From assembly GCA_015680685.1 (NCBI GenBank), contig MNCI01036463.1, positions 881,228-945,227 of the forward strand: a stretch of DNA of 64,000 nucleotides, written 5' to 3'. The translations under genes were made by a program, and so were the position numbers. Of the stretch, positions 38,301 through 47,300 are shown piece after piece. The notes beneath the pieces are model-generated. The model ran no database searches. It was not told the origin of the DNA and worked only from the letters and a program-made list of their open reading frames with translations. The stretch's first letter is position 1, and every line of letters begins with the position of its first letter. This DNA comes from Gnetum montanum (taxonomy: Eukaryota; Streptophyta; Gnetopsida; Gnetales; Gnetaceae).

Positions 38301-41300
38301 TTTTGTCAAAAAAGCACACCAGTAGCTTCTGCCCTTTCATCCATCCTGCTTCATTATTAATTTCACCATCCATTTATACAAGTGATCCCATATATCTGAA
38401 TTGCTTACTTTGTATAACTTCTTGGTTTTGAATTCTAATCTTCATCTCTTCATTACTCACTTTTCTACTAAAAGTGCAATCCATGTATTTTGTTTTACTT
38501 CTACTAATCATTAATCATTGATTCTAGGGTTCTTCTCCAAGTCTCAATTTTCATTGCTAAAACTTTCTTAAATTTTTCCACCATCACAGTACTATCTGCA
38601 AAAAGCATACACTAAGTGATAACATTTTGTATTTGCATCAATAAATTAGGTGAAAAAAAATAAATATGTACAATGCCAAGACTTGTGACTTTGAATTACA
38701 AATTTTGAATAGTAAAATTATGAGTTTTCAACTTTTATAATTTATGTACAACCCTAACGTTTCTCAAAAAAAAAATTTATTCGTGAAGTAAATTTGTTAT
38801 TCATTCACACAGCATGTATATAAGAACCATAAATGTTCCACCATGGCTTATGAGTGAACTATCAGAAAGATAAGAAATACATAGATTTTATTGTATCCCG
38901 CTTAACAGGTATATTGTTCATCGCAGCTTCAAATCATATCAAGAGAGGTAACTATTTGCTTTGTTTTCTTTAGGAAATAGTCAAGTTTGTTGTGAGCAAC
39001 ATAAATAAATAAATAAATAAAATTAAAAAATGGTGTGATTTATTATAGAAATGTCACAAAGTACGTAATAGCAAGGAAATACTTAATGAAGAGACAACCA
39101 CATTTTATTGGAAATAGTGTCAGAATCTCTGAAAGTAGATGATTATACTAAATTAATAATTACCTTTGTTAGCTAATTTTTTAATTTCATTAATTGAAAA
39201 GTTAGAGAATTGATGATCATTGACAATTTATGGATCTTTTCGTATTTTAAATTTTTTATTTTTGCCAAAGGACGCCACCTGATACTCCAGCTGACAGGGA
39301 TCTACGAGGTGCTACTTTAGGATGAGGACAGGGATAGCATAAACTAAGGCTATGACAATATCTTTCCTACATGCACGCACTATATCCCATAGTGAGATTG
39401 TTGGTTATATAATTTTTGGATATTAGATGTGATCAACTAGGCTTTTTTGTATAGTGACTTTGGCTTGTTTTTGTACAGAATGGCACTAACAAGCTGAGGG
39501 CTGCCATTTTGTCTTGAGGCAACCGAATTTTGTATGTGATTACCTGCTATTTTTTGTTTAATTAATACACAATCCCACATGTCCCTCCAAAAATCTCTTT
39601 CATTTTTTATTATTAAGTTGTTCAGCCCTTGTACGTGCAATGTTTGATGGAACAGCCAATAGCAAAGATGCATAAATCAATGGACATAGTGAAAGAAACC
39701 ACTTCTAGCTTCTATTAGTATTATTAGGAAACTCTAAACTATTTTAGGATATGACTGATAAGAGATGAAACAATCAATTTCATAGATCATTACATGATAG
39801 AACAAACAATGCAATTGAATCCCAGGATTGTGTATTGACAACAGAAAGTTGCGTATGAGATTGATCCATGAATTCAAGTGGGATTCAATGATGCATTAGA
39901 GAAGTTGATTTGTTAAGAGCAACAATAAGAAACCATCATAATGCAACTTTGCAATTTTCTGAAGACAGAAGATAGCTTATTTCACAAGTATCCAGCTTTC
40001 GAACAAAGCCACATAGTGTCAGCAGGTAGTTTTTGAAACTTCTAATTTTGTATGACTAAAATTTAAAAACAATTGTAATTTTTTACTATCTATGTCTTAT
40101 TTTTGGTTGGAACCGTCGGCGGGCCTGGATTAAATTGCTGCCAAGGATGCAGCATCAGATTGGGCACTGGACCAACCGATTTCTGACACAAAAAGGTAGA
40201 ATGCTTCTTGTTGTGGCTGTGCTGTCGCCTATTGCTCATTTCACGGCTTCCATTGCCTCTCCTCCCCTTGATATTGGGAACAAGGTGGACCAACTGATTC
40301 GAAATTTTGTTTGGTCTGGGGGAAAGAAGGGCAGCAATTGCATTTAGTGGCCTACGATATTGTGGTGCAGCCTAAAGCTGTGGGCAGGATGGAAATTTTG
40401 AAATTTTTTGCCCTGGTAATGGTGGGCCAACAACAATCAATGCACAAATTGGCACAAACTGGTTCAAATGAGGCATCGTGGGTTCACATTATGAGAAATA
40501 AATACTAGTAGTGGACTACAACACCTCATGATTCGATTCTGTGGCATACCATCTATCGGCATGCAATTAGGATGAATCAACTTGGTTTGAATGTGGTACC
40601 GCCACGCCTGATTATTACTTATCGGTATACAGCTGCGCCTGGCTATTTATCCGTGTGGAAGGGGCACCTACTAGAAAAGATCAAAGCTTTCCTATGGTTA
40701 ATGAACCATGCGGCAATCCCGGTGAGCGTTGAGCTACGACATAGGGTATTGAGGGTCAAGGACACATGTCCTTCATGCACCCAAGTGGCGGAAACGTGGA
40801 ACCATTTTGCTTTCGAGTGCCCTTTCAACCAGGTGACATGGAGGGCAGCTGGTTTCACACCTCCTATCTTTTTAAATGGTAATTCACAAGCAACTGCCAT
40901 TCTTTGGTGCTTGTGGTGAGCATGTAATCAATGGATTTTCCAACAAGTGTTGCTTCCCCCACCAACGCATGTTGTTGTAGAAGGTTTCAAGTTGTGGTGG
41001 GAGGCAACTATTACCATGGGTGCAACACCAACATTCAAACCCTCATGTGAGCATTTTCAGGGCAAAGCAAAGCTATGGGACCTAGTGAGGTGAGTTGGTT
41101 GGGACGATCTACTTCCTCGGTTGATGAGGAATCCGACGCTACCAAATGGCAAAGTTTTCGCCAATTGGCAAGACAACTCGACTATGTTCCATGGGGTCAG
41201 GATTGACCTCATAGAAGAAGCGTTGGATAGGGCTTTAGGCATGCCAGCTACTAGCAAGATGGTGATGCCTACGATAAGAGGACTTCAGGATGTGCAAAGT

Positions 41301-44300
41301 TTCTTTGTTGGCCTTGTGCCACGAACTGCTAGTGGTCACGTGTTGTGGTCTGCTCTATCAAATCTGTGGTAGCTAGCTGCAAATCTAGTTGAGTGTTTCT
41401 TTATTCAATCAGGCAATGGTTGGAAGCTACATGGTGTGCATTTTACATTGCTCAAGTGCCTTAGAATGGGACAACAAGTTAATTTGTTAGGGCTTTTTCT
41501 AGCATGTTTAAGGCACTGGAGGCCTAGGAATCACTTGGGTTTGATACTCGCTTTGTGGAGAGCTACGGGACCAATTCACATGACACATGCTATGGGAGTT
41601 TTCGACCACTCTATCTACTACAAACAAAAGAAACCTGTGTCTATTGAAGTAGTGGAAATTCCACATGATTGTGTGGTTCTGGCGCTCATGGGATCTGGTG
41701 GATTGAAGGCTGCAACAGAGGTTACCAAGCTAGTAGAAAGCTTTCTAGGGTTACAATCCTAGATCATGTTGATGCGCAAGGAGGCTATGCAAGCTGCACA
41801 CATCGAGGAATGCCAAAAGTGGGAGGCGAAATGGGCTATGAGGGAAGAGTTTTTCTAGCAATAGTTGGATGACCTACAACTTCGACACCAAGACGAGGTG
41901 GATGCACTCTAACGGCAACACACTACAATAGAGGCGGTGGCAAAGGCAAAGCTAGAAGACTAGCTCCGAATGGATTTGAAGGAGTTGCAACCGAATGAGC
42001 TGCAACAGAAAGTAATGGAGTAGGAAGGTGAGGAACAAAGATCACATGAGCACCAAGAGAATGCTAAGCAACAATGGCAACTGAATTGGGCCCATAGGCT
42101 GAATATCATTGCTTGGCTGCAAGAGGGAAAATGCCCTTATGCTCACATGCAAGTTAATCGAGCTATGACCTGGTAGGAGTTGTGCCAACATATCCAGTTG
42201 GCTTCTGCAAAATTACACCCTGATGAGGTTGGGTAGGCTACTTCCCAGGCTAGAAAGGCAAAAGCCTTCAAAATTTTTCAAGAAGCAACGGCCTTTGTTG
42301 ATACTGAAGAGCATCGAGCACAGCTGGGTACGCTGCACACCCACTTCAGACCAAATTGTAGGTGTGGCTAGATGCCTTGGCACCTTTAGGGAGGGGGGGC
42401 CTAGGGTTTTTCCTACTATGGTTGTGTCATTTTTTTGTTTGGTTCTTCTTGTTCGTTTGTCTATTTGTCTCTGCATAAGGACAGGTTGGCCCAAGGGCTT
42501 GGGCCAGTGGAGAGGTTTTCTATGTTTTTATTCAGTTTGTTCAATAGGTCCAAGGGACTTGTTTTTGGTTGGTCCATGGGTCCATTTGGGGTGTGCTTTG
42601 ACTATCAGGCACACTAAAAGATTTGATAAGAGATCTAACATGCTCAAAGTGATGTCTCAAGTCTTCTATTTATAAACCCAAAAATGCTTCATAGGTCATG
42701 AAGAAACAATGCACTAGAGCCCATGAAGAAAACTCAAGAAGCTTCTAGATGCTTAGCTATTAATTTGACATCCAAATGATGCCAAACATCAAAAGTAACA
42801 TCAAAAACAAAATGACACAAAGATCATGCCAAAAATAATGTCAAACATTGTAAAAAAGTTGAATAATGTTGTCTAGCTGATAGGCAACTACGAAGGAGAT
42901 GTATGTTGCACCCAAGCTTCCAAATGGTTGAAAGGAAGACAAGTATGTGTACAACACCTGAGTTTTCAGAATTTTGAATTGGCTTTCTGAGTAACCCCAG
43001 CCTAATTCTTTTTCTAATTGTCCTGCTAGTAACCTTGCACACCGTAATCATCAATTTATGACTGTCACATCAAAGGATAAAGAATTAGATATGGATCCTG
43101 CAAAGCAGAAAAAAGAAGCTACACAAATCTAGTGAGCCAAACTTCACCCTCAGATAGAAAAGGAAAAAGAAAATACTTTGAGTAACAAGTTTCTGCTACA
43201 TAATCTTGAAAGTTCTGTGACATTTTAATTATTTATTATGTATGTAATGAGCTTCATACTAGTTTGAAAAATCTTCAAATTTATGTTTTTCAAACGTTTT
43301 TATAATCATTTGACTGAAAAAGCAACTTACAGTCAAATCTGCTTCACAGAACTATGGGCTATATCATATGTCTTGCAACGACAACTGCAAATCAGGGGTT
43401 TTAATGATGAGTTCAAAGTGAAATATGGATGTCTTCCATAATCATGGTCTCAAGTCATTTACTGGGTGTAGGTTGCATGCAATCCATTTGTTAGAGGAAT
43501 CAAATTACTAATTATGATAATTAACATGAAGATGACTTTTGCGTGGAAATGATGCCAGTTTGAGGTATAGCAAACTTAATGGCCTATGCTCACTAAATGT
43601 GTATAACCCCCTCATTTACAACCCAAAAATGTTCAGTGACGTATTAGTATCATTGAGGCTTCGTCAAGTATTTATCATTGATTGGCAATAAATGTGCATC
43701 CATGAAGAATTCTAACAACTGCATAAATAAACTGTTAGATCACTTATATGGCAGTAGTTACAACAATACATGTAAAATCTAACATTCAGAATCTAGGGCG
43801 AGCCAGCCTTCATATGCACCAGGAACAAGCAAGGCACTGGATGCTAATGGCTCCCACATAGATTTCTTTTAGAAAGGCTGACACAAACTGAAGGACATGG
43901 TTGTGAGATGTTCAGATGTTTTTTTGGATCAAGGGTGACATACATCCAACTAGGAATAGGACTTGGCCACTGTCTGCCAAAGGACTATGCGTGTAAACTG
44001 GTGGCTTCAGACCAATCAACCTGTATAACAGTTTCTGCATGAGCTAATGTCAAATGCACATCAAGGTGTCTTTATGGGAGTTTAGACAAAGTGAATTTTG
44101 GACCAACAATCTTGGCCCACCAGGTTGCATATTCTGGAAAACAACAAAACTCGGAAGTACCACCTTAAAACCGCATTCAATCATTATATACAGCATTCTA
44201 CATTGGGACTGATCATATTATGTACTCCATGCTGAAATTTGAACCCTTACATCTTGTTCTGCACTATATGCGTTCACTTGTGCCAGAGCTCAATTTATTT

Positions 44301-47300
44301 TAAACAATTTAATCAGATCTTGAACATTGAAATAGGTGCAATTAGAAATGACCATGCAGAGCATTAGCATATTACAAAAAAGCTAGATCAGATTTGTTAC
44401 AGTGCAAATCTTCTAATTGATGCTCCTAAAAGTAATGAGCCCATTTTTAATAGTGACAAAATATTGTAAAATGGTTGTAGAATTCACAAGTTTGAAGCTG
44501 ATAAGAAAATCTTATTTTAGCGTTGAATGTAGAAAGGAGCCAGTGATAAGCATGCATTTCTAAGATGTTCTTATCCTTCAATAAAATCTACAAATTTGAA
44601 TTAACACAATATAGGCTATTAAAACAAACCTTAATTGCAAACTCCATTTACGATATGACTTCTTATAGCTGTCCAGGAGCAGTGATTGTTCCTTTTTATG
44701 CTTAGGTGCAATGTGTGAAAGTGCACTCCTCAGTTCCTATGAATGTGATTTGTCAAACATTATTGCAGACTAGAGGATGAAATTCAACAAGAAACGCAAG
44801 TGAAAGCACACTGTAAGTAAAACATTAATAAGTCTAAATATGTCTTGCAATTTGATTTAAGCTGTGTATTAAGAGAAAATTTTTTAGTTAAATTAAATAA
44901 CTTGTTCTATCAATCTATAAAAAGTATAGTTCTTTTAATTCATAGATTCTGTGTTGAAAACTTAGTAATCAAAAGTCAAAACAAGTAAAGTTCACTAAGA
45001 GCAATGTTTCTACATGTGCAAATACAATAAGCAGTAATTCTTTAAAAAATAGATGTGGTATATTAACAGCTAAAAGAAGTAAATATCAGCAGCTATGTGC
45101 TCCGAAAATGTTTCACTAATAGAAAAGTTGTGTTTTTGGGAAGAGAACCCCTTCAACAGTCTAGGAAAGAAGCAAGATCCAGCCATTATCTTGGTGCATT
45201 TATCCCATGTAGATGGGCTGACCATTAAAATAGGTGAAGGATTTGAGGATGATTTTCTATAGCCAGCTGTCTACCTGATGCCAAAACAATATCCAACCAT
45301 CACAAATAAGGCCCATTACCATCCCTAACCAGTCATCTCATATTCATCAAAATTCCATAACATGTGCATTGAAGCAAACACTGAAAAATTAATGTACTAT
45401 TATAGTCGACCATATCCAAGAAATCTCAATAAATGGGTTGTTTGAAGTGATGTAATGCAAATATTAAAGAACACCCACAAAACAATTAGCAGGCGCTTCA
45501 ATCTTTGTATGTTAAATTAGTTGTTAATGAAATGCTCAAGCAACTCCAAACTTAAAAACCTTTTCACTCTTCAAAAGCTCAAAATTATAAATCTTTTTCA
45601 CTCTTCAACAAAGTAACGCCAGCTTTCATATGCAATCATTTGCAAGATAATCATGAAAACTATTTAATTTTATCTATGATAAAAGATTCACAATACCTAT
45701 ATAGAAACTTTCAAGCTCGTAAAAGGTTTATTAGGATTTTTTTGGCATATATCTTAAGAACTTTTTTTGAGGCAGACTACAAGAGTCCACATGAAACGTG
45801 AGAACTAGCTCACAATTTGGCGGCTGCGCAGGATGGTATTTTCCAAATATGTTTAGAGGGCTATATCGTTAAAACATATTTGTGAGGAGTAGTTAGTTTT
45901 ACAGAAATTACAAATAGACAAGATTACCGAGAGAGGAAATACTCCCATTTTTTGTAACATGTTGACAAGACATAGTTTTCAAGATTACAAATGAATTCAT
46001 AAAATTCTTTACTTTCGTGCTGAGTGTAAGCTTCATAGTATGTCAGAACATTGTAGCTAAGTTTCAACTAACAAGTTTTTCCCAATACTTTTTCATCATT
46101 AAATGGCAACTTTTGCTGATTTTTTACTCGGACAAAAATGTCTCTGTCAAGTTTTTCCAAAAAGTTATTTTAGGATAATGGACACCTTTTTTTTTGGCAA
46201 CCTAGCCAAAAAAGTTTCATGCCATGGTATTTTGTTATAAATGAATCACATTCTACACCAGGCCACCTAAACTCACAATAGCATAATTTTTTTTATTGTC
46301 TTAGTCTTTTGATTTAATGTTGTGATTGTCTCAAAATGTGCAAACGTGAAGGAACAATAGATTGTGTAAGGTAGTGACATATTATTTATTCAAAATAGAG
46401 TTGTAGATTATCTGTATTTCTTGAGTATGGATACCGCTTTGTTTATATTACTAGCTCGTGTTCTCTTAATTTTTAATGTGTTTTAAACAATTTTTTCATC
46501 TCCGAATGAAAATGTTACTCGATGACGAGAATATGAATATTTTTAAAGACCTTTTCCTAAGTTGCTAAAAACAGACATTTTTCCCAACTTTCTTAATCAC
46601 CGTTGTTCACTGTGCTGGAAGATACATGGATTTCATATCAAGGATTAACCGATTAACATACCAAATAATGTAGATTTTATGAGGTCGATGATCGCATTTG
46701 GTTCCTCGTATATCCAATCATTCTGTGCCTGTTCTTGCCCCCTAAGTGTCACAGGACTTAATATTTATTAACATTATTCTTATGAATTTTAATTCAATGA
46801 CTTCTTGTATTTTTGCATCAAAATCATTATCGACAATTACTTCCATGTTTAAGAAGCCACGTGTGTTTTCTTGGTCTTCGTTGTTCTTAATGTCCTCATC
46901 CAATCGTGATTTCTCCACCCTTCCATGTTTGATGCCTAATGGCAAGAGACCACCCTGCGTTGTAAATATATTTCTTGCCACATGTGCGACTTATGCAATA
47001 GACTCCGCATTTATCCATGTTATGAATTTTACCTTTGGATTTGGGAAATACTGCAATTTTTTCATTTTTTTTTAAAAAATACAGAACCTAAATAACCGAG
47101 AAATGGCATCATACCTGCTCTTCAACAAGGTCAATGTCCTGAATCTTTCTGCCGGACGTCTTGGCGAGGCCGCCCGATTCTTTGGCGAGGAAGTAACTAC
47201 GCGAGAGGGCCGCGCCATCGCACTCTGCCTCGGCATCGCTTCCGGTTGCAGCATCCAGCGCCTCGTGCAAGTCCTGCAAGTGCACAACGTGTATCACACA

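Larger units (their letters stand above)
40100..42572 (+). mobile_element. 5'-truncated J-tail LINE
   Basis: It begins inside the RT thumb and ends after the J-domain and a 3' untranslated stretch. TTTTTGGTTGG at 40100-40110 recurs at 42562-42572 and may be the target-site duplication, though 11 bases of low complexity is weak support. Stops and shifts are scattered. It lies in ORC2 intron 3, antisense to the gene. Confidence 0.8.
32863..44629 (-). other. ORC2: ORC2 intron 3, 11.8 kb
   Basis: It contains two 5'-truncated J-tail LINEs in the antisense orientation to the gene (33.4-34.8 and 40.1-42.6 kb), the third copy of the unclassified repeat and an RTE relic. Stretches 35541-37840, 38621-40099 and 42573-44629 show no supported coding or structural feature apart from short A/T-rich microsatellites (for example AAAT units near 39003). 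Confidence 0.85.
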
